From: Phytophthora quininea | Lineage: Eukaryota; Oomycota; Peronosporomycetes; Peronosporales; Peronosporaceae | DNA length: 47,309 nt | Direction of reading: 5' to 3' | NCBI GenBank assembly: GCA_011947345.1 | Contig: JAAVTG010000580.1 | Coordinates: 1 to 47,309 of the forward strand | Part shown: one piece after another, positions 9,792 through 22,055 of the stretch | How the letters are laid out: each line of letters begins with the position of its first letter | How positions within the stretch are numbered: the stretch's first letter is position 1 | The notes under the pieces: model-generated | The model's database searches: none | What the model was told of the DNA's origin: nothing | The model's input: only the letters and a program-made list of their open reading frames with translations | Made by a program: the position numbers and the translations under genes

Positions 9792-10277
9792 TCTTTTGTC
9801 TGTGCCTCTTTTGCAGCTCGCCGCATCGAAAGGAGAGAAATTAGACCCACAGGCACGCTCGAGGGTCCTAGCACACGGCTACCGTCACTCAGGGACGACG
9901 TGTTGGTCGGAGGGACGCTGCAGCGAGCGTTGGTGTTGGCCGGGCTTGTGTCCACGACACTCGACGCGCGTTCACGCTGTGAGTTCCGCTGCGCGCCTCT
10001 GACGCAAGAACAGACCCATATAGTGTGTGTGGACGTCCTGGGACGTAGCCGTTGTTTCAGCGCTCGTAAACAGCGTGCGGAAGCGCGTGACGAGGCGGGA
10101 GGTCCCCGTATCGATACCGGTTTGGCGCGTTTGACGGGCGATTTCTGGGGACACAGAGGGCCGAGAGAGGTGGCGATGGTAGCATCTCGCAGCTGGAGAG
10201 CGCGTGGTTGTGCGCGTGTAGGTTTGGTGCGCGTTTGCGCGATTTTTGTGTCCGAGTGGGATGAGTGAGTTAGAGCT

Positions 10278-10349
10278 AGCACTTTGGCGCAGAGGAAGCG
10301 TGTTGGGCTCATAACCCAAAGGTCGTTGGATCGAGACCAACAAGTGCTA
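10278..10349 (+). tRNA. tRNA-iMet: initiator tRNA-Met(CAU), copy 16
   Basis: Identical gene, T4 terminator, 558-bp unit. Confidence 0.95.
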
Positions 10350-10835
10350 TCTTTTGTCTGTGCCTCTTTTGCAGCTCGCCGCATCGAAAGGAGAGAAATT
10401 AGACCCACAGGCACGCTCGAGGGTCCTAGCACACGGCTACCGTCACTCAGGGACGACGTGTTGGTCGGAGGGACGCTGCAGCGAGCGTTGGTGTTGGCCG
10501 GGCTTGTGTCCACGACACTCGACGCGCGTTCACGCTGTGAGTTCCGCTGCGCGCCTCTGACGCAAGAACAGACCCATATAGTGTGTGTGGACGTCCTGGG
10601 ACGTAGCCGTTGTTTCAGCGCTCGTAAACAGCGTGCGGAAGCGCGTGACGAGGCGGGAGGTCCCCGTATCGATACCGGTTTGGCGCGTTTGACGGGCGAT
10701 TTCTGGGGACACAGAGGGCCGAGAGAGGTGGCGATGGTAGCATCTCGCAGCTGGAGAGCGCGTGGTTGTGCGCGTGTAGGTTTGGTGCGCGTTTGCGCGA
10801 TTTTTGTGTCCGAGTGGGATGAGTGAGTTAGAGCT

Positions 10836-10907
10836 AGCACTTTGGCGCAGAGGAAGCGTGTTGGGCTCATAACCCAAAGGTCGTTGGATCGAGACCAACA
10901 AGTGCTA
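10836..10907 (+). tRNA. tRNA-iMet: initiator tRNA-Met(CAU), copy 17
   Basis: Identical gene, T4 terminator. Unit of 557 bp: one T fewer in GCGATTTTG before copy 18. Confidence 0.95.
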
Positions 10908-11392
10908 TCTTTTGTCTGTGCCTCTTTTGCAGCTCGCCGCATCGAAAGGAGAGAAATTAGACCCACAGGCACGCTCGAGGGTCCTAGCACACGGCTACCG
11001 TCACTCAGGGACGACGTGTTGGTCGGAGGGACGCTGCAGCGAGCGTTGGTGTTGGCCGGGCTTGTGTCCACGACACTCGACGCGCGTTCACGCTGTGAGT
11101 TCCGCTGCGCGCCTCTGACGCAAGAACAGACCCATATAGTGTGTGTGGACGTCCTGGGACGTAGCCGTTGTTTCAGCGCTCGTAAACAGCGTGCGGAAGC
11201 GCGTGACGAGGCGGGAGGTCCCCGTATCGATACCGGTTTGGCGCGTTTGACGGGCGATTTCTGGGGACACAGAGGGCCGAGAGAGGTGGCGATGGTAGCA
11301 TCTCGCAGCTGGAGAGCGCGTGGTTGTGCGCGTGTAGGTTTGGTGCGCGTTTGCGCGATTTTGTGTCCGAGTGGGATGAGTGAGTTAGAGCT

Positions 11393-11464
11393 AGCACTTT
11401 GGCGCAGAGGAAGCGTGTTGGGCTCATAACCCAAAGGTCGTTGGATCGAGACCAACAAGTGCTA
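11393..11464 (+). tRNA. tRNA-iMet: initiator tRNA-Met(CAU), copy 18
   Basis: Identical gene, T4 terminator, 558-bp unit. Confidence 0.95.
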
Positions 11465-11950
11465 TCTTTTGTCTGTGCCTCTTTTGCAGCTCGCCGCATC
11501 GAAAGGAGAGAAATTAGACCCACAGGCACGCTCGAGGGTCCTAGCACACGGCTACCGTCACTCAGGGACGACGTGTTGGTCGGAGGGACGCTGCAGCGAG
11601 CGTTGGTGTTGGCCGGGCTTGTGTCCACGACACTCGACGCGCGTTCACGCTGTGAGTTCCGCTGCGCGCCTCTGACGCAAGAACAGACCCATATAGTGTG
11701 TGTGGACGTCCTGGGACGTAGCCGTTGTTTCAGCGCTCGTAAACAGCGTGCGGAAGCGCGTGACGAGGCGGGAGGTCCCCGTATCGATACCGGTTTGGCG
11801 CGTTTGACGGGCGATTTCTGGGGACACAGAGGGCCGAGAGAGGTGGCGATGGTAGCATCTCGCAGCTGGAGAGCGCGTGGTTGTGCGCGTGTAGGTTTGG
11901 TGCGCGTTTGCGCGATTTTTGTGTCCGAGTGGGATGAGTGAGTTAGAGCT

Positions 11951-12022
11951 AGCACTTTGGCGCAGAGGAAGCGTGTTGGGCTCATAACCCAAAGGTCGTT
12001 GGATCGAGACCAACAAGTGCTA
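11951..12022 (+). tRNA. tRNA-iMet: initiator tRNA-Met(CAU), copy 19
   Basis: Identical gene, T4 terminator, 558-bp unit. Confidence 0.95.
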
Positions 12023-12508
12023 TCTTTTGTCTGTGCCTCTTTTGCAGCTCGCCGCATCGAAAGGAGAGAAATTAGACCCACAGGCACGCTCGAGGGTCCT
12101 AGCACACGGCTACCGTCACTCAGGGACGACGTGTTGGTCGGAGGGACGCTGCAGCGAGCGTTGGTGTTGGCCGGGCTTGTGTCCACGACACTCGACGCGC
12201 GTTCACGCTGTGAGTTCCGCTGCGCGCCTCTGACGCAAGAACAGACCCATATAGTGTGTGTGGACGTCCTGGGACGTAGCCGTTGTTTCAGCGCTCGTAA
12301 ACAGCGTGCGGAAGCGCGTGACGAGGCGGGAGGTCCCCGTATCGATACCGGTTTGGCGCGTTTGACGGGCGATTTCTGGGGACACAGAGGGCCGAGAGAG
12401 GTGGCGATGGTAGCATCTCGCAGCTGGAGAGCGCGTGGTTGTGCGCGTGTAGGTTTGGTGCGCGTTTGCGCGATTTTTGTGTCCGAGTGGGATGAGTGAG
12501 TTAGAGCT

Positions 12509-12580
12509 AGCACTTTGGCGCAGAGGAAGCGTGTTGGGCTCATAACCCAAAGGTCGTTGGATCGAGACCAACAAGTGCTA
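12509..12580 (+). tRNA. tRNA-iMet: initiator tRNA-Met(CAU), copy 20
   Basis: Identical gene, T4 terminator, 558-bp unit. Confidence 0.95.
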
Positions 12581-13066
12581 TCTTTTGTCTGTGCCTCTTT
12601 TGCAGCTCGCCGCATCGAAAGGAGAGAAATTAGACCCACAGGCACGCTCGAGGGTCCTAGCACACGGCTACCGTCACTCAGGGACGACGTGTTGGTCGGA
12701 GGGACGCTGCAGCGAGCGTTGGTGTTGGCCGGGCTTGTGTCCACGACACTCGACGCGCGTTCACGCTGTGAGTTCCGCTGCGCGCCTCTGACGCAAGAAC
12801 AGACCCATATAGTGTGTGTGGACGTCCTGGGACGTAGCCGTTGTTTCAGCGCTCGTAAACAGCGTGCGGAAGCGCGTGACGAGGCGGGAGGTCCCCGTAT
12901 CGATACCGGTTTGGCGCGTTTGACGGGCGATTTCTGGGGACACAGAGGGCCGAGAGAGGTGGCGATGGTAGCATCTCGCAGCTGGAGAGCGCGTGGTTGT
13001 GCGCGTGTAGGTTTGGTGCGCGTTTGCGCGATTTTTGTGTCCGAGTGGGATGAGTGAGTTAGAGCT

Positions 13067-13138
13067 AGCACTTTGGCGCAGAGGAAGCGTGTTGGGCTCA
13101 TAACCCAAAGGTCGTTGGATCGAGACCAACAAGTGCTA
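13067..13138 (+). tRNA. tRNA-iMet: initiator tRNA-Met(CAU), copy 21
   Basis: Identical gene, T4 terminator, 558-bp unit. Confidence 0.95.
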
Positions 13139-13624
13139 TCTTTTGTCTGTGCCTCTTTTGCAGCTCGCCGCATCGAAAGGAGAGAAATTAGACCCACAGG
13201 CACGCTCGAGGGTCCTAGCACACGGCTACCGTCACTCAGGGACGACGTGTTGGTCGGAGGGACGCTGCAGCGAGCGTTGGTGTTGGCCGGGCTTGTGTCC
13301 ACGACACTCGACGCGCGTTCACGCTGTGAGTTCCGCTGCGCGCCTCTGACGCAAGAACAGACCCATATAGTGTGTGTGGACGTCCTGGGACGTAGCCGTT
13401 GTTTCAGCGCTCGTAAACAGCGTGCGGAAGCGCGTGACGAGGCGGGAGGTCCCCGTATCGATACCGGTTTGGCGCGTTTGACGGGCGATTTCTGGGGACA
13501 CAGAGGGCCGAGAGAGGTGGCGATGGTAGCATCTCGCAGCTGGAGAGCGCGTGGTTGTGCGCGTGTAGGTTTGGTGCGCGTTTGCGCGATTTTTGTGTCC
13601 GAGTGGGATGAGTGAGTTAGAGCT

Positions 13625-13696
13625 AGCACTTTGGCGCAGAGGAAGCGTGTTGGGCTCATAACCCAAAGGTCGTTGGATCGAGACCAACAAGTGCTA
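13625..13696 (+). tRNA. tRNA-iMet: initiator tRNA-Met(CAU), copy 22
   Basis: Identical gene, T4 terminator, 558-bp unit. Confidence 0.95.
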
Positions 13697-14182
13697 TCTT
13701 TTGTCTGTGCCTCTTTTGCAGCTCGCCGCATCGAAAGGAGAGAAATTAGACCCACAGGCACGCTCGAGGGTCCTAGCACACGGCTACCGTCACTCAGGGA
13801 CGACGTGTTGGTCGGAGGGACGCTGCAGCGAGCGTTGGTGTTGGCCGGGCTTGTGTCCACGACACTCGACGCGCGTTCACGCTGTGAGTTCCGCTGCGCG
13901 CCTCTGACGCAAGAACAGACCCATATAGTGTGTGTGGACGTCCTGGGACGTAGCCGTTGTTTCAGCGCTCGTAAACAGCGTGCGGAAGCGCGTGACGAGG
14001 CGGGAGGTCCCCGTATCGATACCGGTTTGGCGCGTTTGACGGGCGATTTCTGGGGACACAGAGGGCCGAGAGAGGTGGCGATGGTAGCATCTCGCAGCTG
14101 GAGAGCGCGTGGTTGTGCGCGTGTAGGTTTGGTGCGCGTTTGCGCGATTTTTGTGTCCGAGTGGGATGAGTGAGTTAGAGCT

Positions 14183-14254
14183 AGCACTTTGGCGCAGAGG
14201 AAGCGTGTTGGGCTCATAACCCAAAGGTCGTTGGATCGAGACCAACAAGTGCTA
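14183..14254 (+). tRNA. tRNA-iMet: initiator tRNA-Met(CAU), copy 23
   Basis: Identical gene, T4 terminator, 558-bp unit. Confidence 0.95.
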
Positions 14255-14740
14255 TCTTTTGTCTGTGCCTCTTTTGCAGCTCGCCGCATCGAAAGGAGAG
14301 AAATTAGACCCACAGGCACGCTCGAGGGTCCTAGCACACGGCTACCGTCACTCAGGGACGACGTGTTGGTCGGAGGGACGCTGCAGCGAGCGTTGGTGTT
14401 GGCCGGGCTTGTGTCCACGACACTCGACGCGCGTTCACGCTGTGAGTTCCGCTGCGCGCCTCTGACGCAAGAACAGACCCATATAGTGTGTGTGGACGTC
14501 CTGGGACGTAGCCGTTGTTTCAGCGCTCGTAAACAGCGTGCGGAAGCGCGTGACGAGGCGGGAGGTCCCCGTATCGATACCGGTTTGGCGCGTTTGACGG
14601 GCGATTTCTGGGGACACAGAGGGCCGAGAGAGGTGGCGATGGTAGCATCTCGCAGCTGGAGAGCGCGTGGTTGTGCGCGTGTAGGTTTGGTGCGCGTTTG
14701 CGCGATTTTTGTGTCCGAGTGGGATGAGTGAGTTAGAGCT

Positions 14741-14812
14741 AGCACTTTGGCGCAGAGGAAGCGTGTTGGGCTCATAACCCAAAGGTCGTTGGATCGAGAC
14801 CAACAAGTGCTA
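14741..14812 (+). tRNA. tRNA-iMet: initiator tRNA-Met(CAU), copy 24
   Basis: Identical gene, T4 terminator, 558-bp unit; numerical middle of the array. Confidence 0.95.
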
Positions 14813-15298
14813 TCTTTTGTCTGTGCCTCTTTTGCAGCTCGCCGCATCGAAAGGAGAGAAATTAGACCCACAGGCACGCTCGAGGGTCCTAGCACACGGC
14901 TACCGTCACTCAGGGACGACGTGTTGGTCGGAGGGACGCTGCAGCGAGCGTTGGTGTTGGCCGGGCTTGTGTCCACGACACTCGACGCGCGTTCACGCTG
15001 TGAGTTCCGCTGCGCGCCTCTGACGCAAGAACAGACCCATATAGTGTGTGTGGACGTCCTGGGACGTAGCCGTTGTTTCAGCGCTCGTAAACAGCGTGCG
15101 GAAGCGCGTGACGAGGCGGGAGGTCCCCGTATCGATACCGGTTTGGCGCGTTTGACGGGCGATTTCTGGGGACACAGAGGGCCGAGAGAGGTGGCGATGG
15201 TAGCATCTCGCAGCTGGAGAGCGCGTGGTTGTGCGCGTGTAGGTTTGGTGCGCGTTTGCGCGATTTTTGTGTCCGAGTGGGATGAGTGAGTTAGAGCT

Positions 15299-15370
15299 AG
15301 CACTTTGGCGCAGAGGAAGCGTGTTGGGCTCATAACCCAAAGGTCGTTGGATCGAGACCAACAAGTGCTA
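15299..15370 (+). tRNA. tRNA-iMet: initiator tRNA-Met(CAU), copy 25
   Basis: Identical gene, T4 terminator, 558-bp unit. Confidence 0.95.
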
Positions 15371-15856
15371 TCTTTTGTCTGTGCCTCTTTTGCAGCTCGC
15401 CGCATCGAAAGGAGAGAAATTAGACCCACAGGCACGCTCGAGGGTCCTAGCACACGGCTACCGTCACTCAGGGACGACGTGTTGGTCGGAGGGACGCTGC
15501 AGCGAGCGTTGGTGTTGGCCGGGCTTGTGTCCACGACACTCGACGCGCGTTCACGCTGTGAGTTCCGCTGCGCGCCTCTGACGCAAGAACAGACCCATAT
15601 AGTGTGTGTGGACGTCCTGGGACGTAGCCGTTGTTTCAGCGCTCGTAAACAGCGTGCGGAAGCGCGTGACGAGGCGGGAGGTCCCCGTATCGATACCGGT
15701 TTGGCGCGTTTGACGGGCGATTTCTGGGGACACAGAGGGCCGAGAGAGGTGGCGATGGTAGCATCTCGCAGCTGGAGAGCGCGTGGTTGTGCGCGTGTAG
15801 GTTTGGTGCGCGTTTGCGCGATTTTTGTGTCCGAGTGGGATGAGTGAGTTAGAGCT

Positions 15857-15928
15857 AGCACTTTGGCGCAGAGGAAGCGTGTTGGGCTCATAACCCAAAG
15901 GTCGTTGGATCGAGACCAACAAGTGCTA
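15857..15928 (+). tRNA. tRNA-iMet: initiator tRNA-Met(CAU), copy 26
   Basis: Identical gene, T4 terminator, 558-bp unit. Confidence 0.95.
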
Positions 15929-16414
15929 TCTTTTGTCTGTGCCTCTTTTGCAGCTCGCCGCATCGAAAGGAGAGAAATTAGACCCACAGGCACGCTCGAG
16001 GGTCCTAGCACACGGCTACCGTCACTCAGGGACGACGTGTTGGTCGGAGGGACGCTGCAGCGAGCGTTGGTGTTGGCCGGGCTTGTGTCCACGACACTCG
16101 ACGCGCGTTCACGCTGTGAGTTCCGCTGCGCGCCTCTGACGCAAGAACAGACCCATATAGTGTGTGTGGACGTCCTGGGACGTAGCCGTTGTTTCAGCGC
16201 TCGTAAACAGCGTGCGGAAGCGCGTGACGAGGCGGGAGGTCCCCGTATCGATACCGGTTTGGCGCGTTTGACGGGCGATTTCTGGGGACACAGAGGGCCG
16301 AGAGAGGTGGCGATGGTAGCATCTCGCAGCTGGAGAGCGCGTGGTTGTGCGCGTGTAGGTTTGGTGCGCGTTTGCGCGATTTTTGTGTCCGAGTGGGATG
16401 AGTGAGTTAGAGCT

Positions 16415-16486
16415 AGCACTTTGGCGCAGAGGAAGCGTGTTGGGCTCATAACCCAAAGGTCGTTGGATCGAGACCAACAAGTGCTA
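16415..16486 (+). tRNA. tRNA-iMet: initiator tRNA-Met(CAU), copy 27
   Basis: Identical gene, T4 terminator, 558-bp unit. Confidence 0.95.
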
Positions 16487-16972
16487 TCTTTTGTCTGTGC
16501 CTCTTTTGCAGCTCGCCGCATCGAAAGGAGAGAAATTAGACCCACAGGCACGCTCGAGGGTCCTAGCACACGGCTACCGTCACTCAGGGACGACGTGTTG
16601 GTCGGAGGGACGCTGCAGCGAGCGTTGGTGTTGGCCGGGCTTGTGTCCACGACACTCGACGCGCGTTCACGCTGTGAGTTCCGCTGCGCGCCTCTGACGC
16701 AAGAACAGACCCATATAGTGTGTGTGGACGTCCTGGGACGTAGCCGTTGTTTCAGCGCTCGTAAACAGCGTGCGGAAGCGCGTGACGAGGCGGGAGGTCC
16801 CCGTATCGATACCGGTTTGGCGCGTTTGACGGGCGATTTCTGGGGACACAGAGGGCCGAGAGAGGTGGCGATGGTAGCATCTCGCAGCTGGAGAGCGCGT
16901 GGTTGTGCGCGTGTAGGTTTGGTGCGCGTTTGCGCGATTTTTGTGTCCGAGTGGGATGAGTGAGTTAGAGCT

Positions 16973-17044
16973 AGCACTTTGGCGCAGAGGAAGCGTGTTG
17001 GGCTCATAACCCAAAGGTCGTTGGATCGAGACCAACAAGTGCTA
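16973..17044 (+). tRNA. tRNA-iMet: initiator tRNA-Met(CAU), copy 28
   Basis: Identical gene, T4 terminator, 558-bp unit. Confidence 0.95.
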
Positions 17045-17530
17045 TCTTTTGTCTGTGCCTCTTTTGCAGCTCGCCGCATCGAAAGGAGAGAAATTAGACC
17101 CACAGGCACGCTCGAGGGTCCTAGCACACGGCTACCGTCACTCAGGGACGACGTGTTGGTCGGAGGGACGCTGCAGCGAGCGTTGGTGTTGGCCGGGCTT
17201 GTGTCCACGACACTCGACGCGCGTTCACGCTGTGAGTTCCGCTGCGCGCCTCTGACGCAAGAACAGACCCATATAGTGTGTGTGGACGTCCTGGGACGTA
17301 GCCGTTGTTTCAGCGCTCGTAAACAGCGTGCGGAAGCGCGTGACGAGGCGGGAGGTCCCCGTATCGATACCGGTTTGGCGCGTTTGACGGGCGATTTCTG
17401 GGGACACAGAGGGCCGAGAGAGGTGGCGATGGTAGCATCTCGCAGCTGGAGAGCGCGTGGTTGTGCGCGTGTAGGTTTGGTGCGCGTTTGCGCGATTTTT
17501 GTGTCCGAGTGGGATGAGTGAGTTAGAGCT

Positions 17531-17602
17531 AGCACTTTGGCGCAGAGGAAGCGTGTTGGGCTCATAACCCAAAGGTCGTTGGATCGAGACCAACAAGTGC
17601 TA
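17531..17602 (+). tRNA. tRNA-iMet: initiator tRNA-Met(CAU), copy 29
   Basis: Identical gene, T4 terminator, 558-bp unit. Confidence 0.95.
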
Positions 17603-18088
17603 TCTTTTGTCTGTGCCTCTTTTGCAGCTCGCCGCATCGAAAGGAGAGAAATTAGACCCACAGGCACGCTCGAGGGTCCTAGCACACGGCTACCGTCACT
17701 CAGGGACGACGTGTTGGTCGGAGGGACGCTGCAGCGAGCGTTGGTGTTGGCCGGGCTTGTGTCCACGACACTCGACGCGCGTTCACGCTGTGAGTTCCGC
17801 TGCGCGCCTCTGACGCAAGAACAGACCCATATAGTGTGTGTGGACGTCCTGGGACGTAGCCGTTGTTTCAGCGCTCGTAAACAGCGTGCGGAAGCGCGTG
17901 ACGAGGCGGGAGGTCCCCGTATCGATACCGGTTTGGCGCGTTTGACGGGCGATTTCTGGGGACACAGAGGGCCGAGAGAGGTGGCGATGGTAGCATCTCG
18001 CAGCTGGAGAGCGCGTGGTTGTGCGCGTGTAGGTTTGGTGCGCGTTTGCGCGATTTTTGTGTCCGAGTGGGATGAGTGAGTTAGAGCT

Positions 18089-18160
18089 AGCACTTTGGCG
18101 CAGAGGAAGCGTGTTGGGCTCATAACCCAAAGGTCGTTGGATCGAGACCAACAAGTGCTA
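18089..18160 (+). tRNA. tRNA-iMet: initiator tRNA-Met(CAU), copy 30
   Basis: Identical gene, T4 terminator, 558-bp unit. Confidence 0.95.
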
Positions 18161-18646
18161 TCTTTTGTCTGTGCCTCTTTTGCAGCTCGCCGCATCGAAA
18201 GGAGAGAAATTAGACCCACAGGCACGCTCGAGGGTCCTAGCACACGGCTACCGTCACTCAGGGACGACGTGTTGGTCGGAGGGACGCTGCAGCGAGCGTT
18301 GGTGTTGGCCGGGCTTGTGTCCACGACACTCGACGCGCGTTCACGCTGTGAGTTCCGCTGCGCGCCTCTGACGCAAGAACAGACCCATATAGTGTGTGTG
18401 GACGTCCTGGGACGTAGCCGTTGTTTCAGCGCTCGTAAACAGCGTGCGGAAGCGCGTGACGAGGCGGGAGGTCCCCGTATCGATACCGGTTTGGCGCGTT
18501 TGACGGGCGATTTCTGGGGACACAGAGGGCCGAGAGAGGTGGCGATGGTAGCATCTCGCAGCTGGAGAGCGCGTGGTTGTGCGCGTGTAGGTTTGGTGCG
18601 CGTTTGCGCGATTTTTGTGTCCGAGTGGGATGAGTGAGTTAGAGCT

Positions 18647-18718
18647 AGCACTTTGGCGCAGAGGAAGCGTGTTGGGCTCATAACCCAAAGGTCGTTGGAT
18701 CGAGACCAACAAGTGCTA
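18647..18718 (+). tRNA. tRNA-iMet: initiator tRNA-Met(CAU), copy 31
   Basis: Identical gene, T4 terminator, 558-bp unit. Confidence 0.95.
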
Positions 18719-19204
18719 TCTTTTGTCTGTGCCTCTTTTGCAGCTCGCCGCATCGAAAGGAGAGAAATTAGACCCACAGGCACGCTCGAGGGTCCTAGCA
18801 CACGGCTACCGTCACTCAGGGACGACGTGTTGGTCGGAGGGACGCTGCAGCGAGCGTTGGTGTTGGCCGGGCTTGTGTCCACGACACTCGACGCGCGTTC
18901 ACGCTGTGAGTTCCGCTGCGCGCCTCTGACGCAAGAACAGACCCATATAGTGTGTGTGGACGTCCTGGGACGTAGCCGTTGTTTCAGCGCTCGTAAACAG
19001 CGTGCGGAAGCGCGTGACGAGGCGGGAGGTCCCCGTATCGATACCGGTTTGGCGCGTTTGACGGGCGATTTCTGGGGACACAGAGGGCCGAGAGAGGTGG
19101 CGATGGTAGCATCTCGCAGCTGGAGAGCGCGTGGTTGTGCGCGTGTAGGTTTGGTGCGCGTTTGCGCGATTTTTGTGTCCGAGTGGGATGAGTGAGTTAG
19201 AGCT

Positions 19205-19276
19205 AGCACTTTGGCGCAGAGGAAGCGTGTTGGGCTCATAACCCAAAGGTCGTTGGATCGAGACCAACAAGTGCTA
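19205..19276 (+). tRNA. tRNA-iMet: initiator tRNA-Met(CAU), copy 32
   Basis: Identical gene, T4 terminator, 558-bp unit. Confidence 0.95.
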
Positions 19277-19762
19277 TCTTTTGTCTGTGCCTCTTTTGCA
19301 GCTCGCCGCATCGAAAGGAGAGAAATTAGACCCACAGGCACGCTCGAGGGTCCTAGCACACGGCTACCGTCACTCAGGGACGACGTGTTGGTCGGAGGGA
19401 CGCTGCAGCGAGCGTTGGTGTTGGCCGGGCTTGTGTCCACGACACTCGACGCGCGTTCACGCTGTGAGTTCCGCTGCGCGCCTCTGACGCAAGAACAGAC
19501 CCATATAGTGTGTGTGGACGTCCTGGGACGTAGCCGTTGTTTCAGCGCTCGTAAACAGCGTGCGGAAGCGCGTGACGAGGCGGGAGGTCCCCGTATCGAT
19601 ACCGGTTTGGCGCGTTTGACGGGCGATTTCTGGGGACACAGAGGGCCGAGAGAGGTGGCGATGGTAGCATCTCGCAGCTGGAGAGCGCGTGGTTGTGCGC
19701 GTGTAGGTTTGGTGCGCGTTTGCGCGATTTTTGTGTCCGAGTGGGATGAGTGAGTTAGAGCT

Positions 19763-19834
19763 AGCACTTTGGCGCAGAGGAAGCGTGTTGGGCTCATAAC
19801 CCAAAGGTCGTTGGATCGAGACCAACAAGTGCTA
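19763..19834 (+). tRNA. tRNA-iMet: initiator tRNA-Met(CAU), copy 33
   Basis: Identical gene, T4 terminator. Its spacer lost 8 bp between GCGC direct repeats (about 20273); next copy after 550 bp. Confidence 0.95.
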
Positions 19835-20312
19835 TCTTTTGTCTGTGCCTCTTTTGCAGCTCGCCGCATCGAAAGGAGAGAAATTAGACCCACAGGCACG
19901 CTCGAGGGTCCTAGCACACGGCTACCGTCACTCAGGGACGACGTGTTGGTCGGAGGGACGCTGCAGCGAGCGTTGGTGTTGGCCGGGCTTGTGTCCACGA
20001 CACTCGACGCGCGTTCACGCTGTGAGTTCCGCTGCGCGCCTCTGACGCAAGAACAGACCCATATAGTGTGTGTGGACGTCCTGGGACGTAGCCGTTGTTT
20101 CAGCGCTCGTAAACAGCGTGCGGAAGCGCGTGACGAGGCGGGAGGTCCCCGTATCGATACCGGTTTGGCGCGTTTGACGGGCGATTTCTGGGGACACAGA
20201 GGGCCGAGAGAGGTGGCGATGGTAGCATCTCGCAGCTGGAGAGCGCGTGGTTGTGCGCGTGTAGGTTTGGTGCGCGATTTTTGTGTCCGAGTGGGATGAG
20301 TGAGTTAGAGCT

Positions 20313-20384
20313 AGCACTTTGGCGCAGAGGAAGCGTGTTGGGCTCATAACCCAAAGGTCGTTGGATCGAGACCAACAAGTGCTA
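20313..20384 (+). tRNA. tRNA-iMet: initiator tRNA-Met(CAU), copy 34
   Basis: Identical gene, T4 terminator, 558-bp unit. The 8-bp loss lies about 40 bp upstream of this copy. Confidence 0.95.
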
Positions 20385-20870
20385 TCTTTTGTCTGTGCCT
20401 CTTTTGCAGCTCGCCGCATCGAAAGGAGAGAAATTAGACCCACAGGCACGCTCGAGGGTCCTAGCACACGGCTACCGTCACTCAGGGACGACGTGTTGGT
20501 CGGAGGGACGCTGCAGCGAGCGTTGGTGTTGGCCGGGCTTGTGTCCACGACACTCGACGCGCGTTCACGCTGTGAGTTCCGCTGCGCGCCTCTGACGCAA
20601 GAACAGACCCATATAGTGTGTGTGGACGTCCTGGGACGTAGCCGTTGTTTCAGCGCTCGTAAACAGCGTGCGGAAGCGCGTGACGAGGCGGGAGGTCCCC
20701 GTATCGATACCGGTTTGGCGCGTTTGACGGGCGATTTCTGGGGACACAGAGGGCCGAGAGAGGTGGCGATGGTAGCATCTCGCAGCTGGAGAGCGCGTGG
20801 TTGTGCGCGTGTAGGTTTGGTGCGCGTTTGCGCGATTTTTGTGTCCGAGTGGGATGAGTGAGTTAGAGCT

Positions 20871-20942
20871 AGCACTTTGGCGCAGAGGAAGCGTGTTGGG
20901 CTCATAACCCAAAGGTCGTTGGATCGAGACCAACAAGTGCTA
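20871..20942 (+). tRNA. tRNA-iMet: initiator tRNA-Met(CAU), copy 35
   Basis: Identical gene. Only core copy with a TTT proximal run; spacer also has GGAGGACG. Next copy after 556 bp. Confidence 0.95.
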
Positions 20943-21426
20943 TCTTTGTCTGTGCCTCTTTTGCAGCTCGCCGCATCGAAAGGAGAGAAATTAGACCCAC
21001 AGGCACGCTCGAGGGTCCTAGCACACGGCTACCGTCACTCAGGGACGACGTGTTGGTCGGAGGACGCTGCAGCGAGCGTTGGTGTTGGCCGGGCTTGTGT
21101 CCACGACACTCGACGCGCGTTCACGCTGTGAGTTCCGCTGCGCGCCTCTGACGCAAGAACAGACCCATATAGTGTGTGTGGACGTCCTGGGACGTAGCCG
21201 TTGTTTCAGCGCTCGTAAACAGCGTGCGGAAGCGCGTGACGAGGCGGGAGGTCCCCGTATCGATACCGGTTTGGCGCGTTTGACGGGCGATTTCTGGGGA
21301 CACAGAGGGCCGAGAGAGGTGGCGATGGTAGCATCTCGCAGCTGGAGAGCGCGTGGTTGTGCGCGTGTAGGTTTGGTGCGCGTTTGCGCGATTTTTGTGT
21401 CCGAGTGGGATGAGTGAGTTAGAGCT

Positions 21427-21498
21427 AGCACTTTGGCGCAGAGGAAGCGTGTTGGGCTCATAACCCAAAGGTCGTTGGATCGAGACCAACAAGTGCTA
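21427..21498 (+). tRNA. tRNA-iMet: initiator tRNA-Met(CAU), copy 36
   Basis: Identical gene, T4 terminator; spacer shares GGAGGACG with the previous unit. Next copy after 557 bp. Confidence 0.95.
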
Positions 21499-21983
21499 TC
21501 TTTTGTCTGTGCCTCTTTTGCAGCTCGCCGCATCGAAAGGAGAGAAATTAGACCCACAGGCACGCTCGAGGGTCCTAGCACACGGCTACCGTCACTCAGG
21601 GACGACGTGTTGGTCGGAGGACGCTGCAGCGAGCGTTGGTGTTGGCCGGGCTTGTGTCCACGACACTCGACGCGCGTTCACGCTGTGAGTTCCGCTGCGC
21701 GCCTCTGACGCAAGAACAGACCCATATAGTGTGTGTGGACGTCCTGGGACGTAGCCGTTGTTTCAGCGCTCGTAAACAGCGTGCGGAAGCGCGTGACGAG
21801 GCGGGAGGTCCCCGTATCGATACCGGTTTGGCGCGTTTGACGGGCGATTTCTGGGGACACAGAGGGCCGAGAGAGGTGGCGATGGTAGCATCTCGCAGCT
21901 GGAGAGCGCGTGGTTGTGCGCGTGTAGGTTTGGTGCGCGTTTGCGCGATTTTTGTGTCCGAGTGGGATGAGTGAGTTAGAGCT

Positions 21984-22055
21984 AGCACTTTGGCGCAGAG
22001 GAAGCGTGTTGGGCTCATAACCCAAAGGTCGTTGGATCGAGACCAACAAGTGCTA
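21984..22055 (+). tRNA. tRNA-iMet: initiator tRNA-Met(CAU), copy 37
   Basis: Identical gene, T4 terminator, 558-bp unit. Confidence 0.95.

Noticed and set aside
9726..10268. Recurrent 133-195 residue + strand frames starting inside each tRNA
   Set aside because: The start is a TTG within the tRNA, the content is tRNA plus spacer, and no protein motif is present.
11173..19998. Giant minus-strand protein of 186-residue repeats
   Set aside because: It is a by-product of a stop-free frame in a repeat whose length is divisible by three. It runs antisense through tRNA genes and breaks whenever unit length changes.
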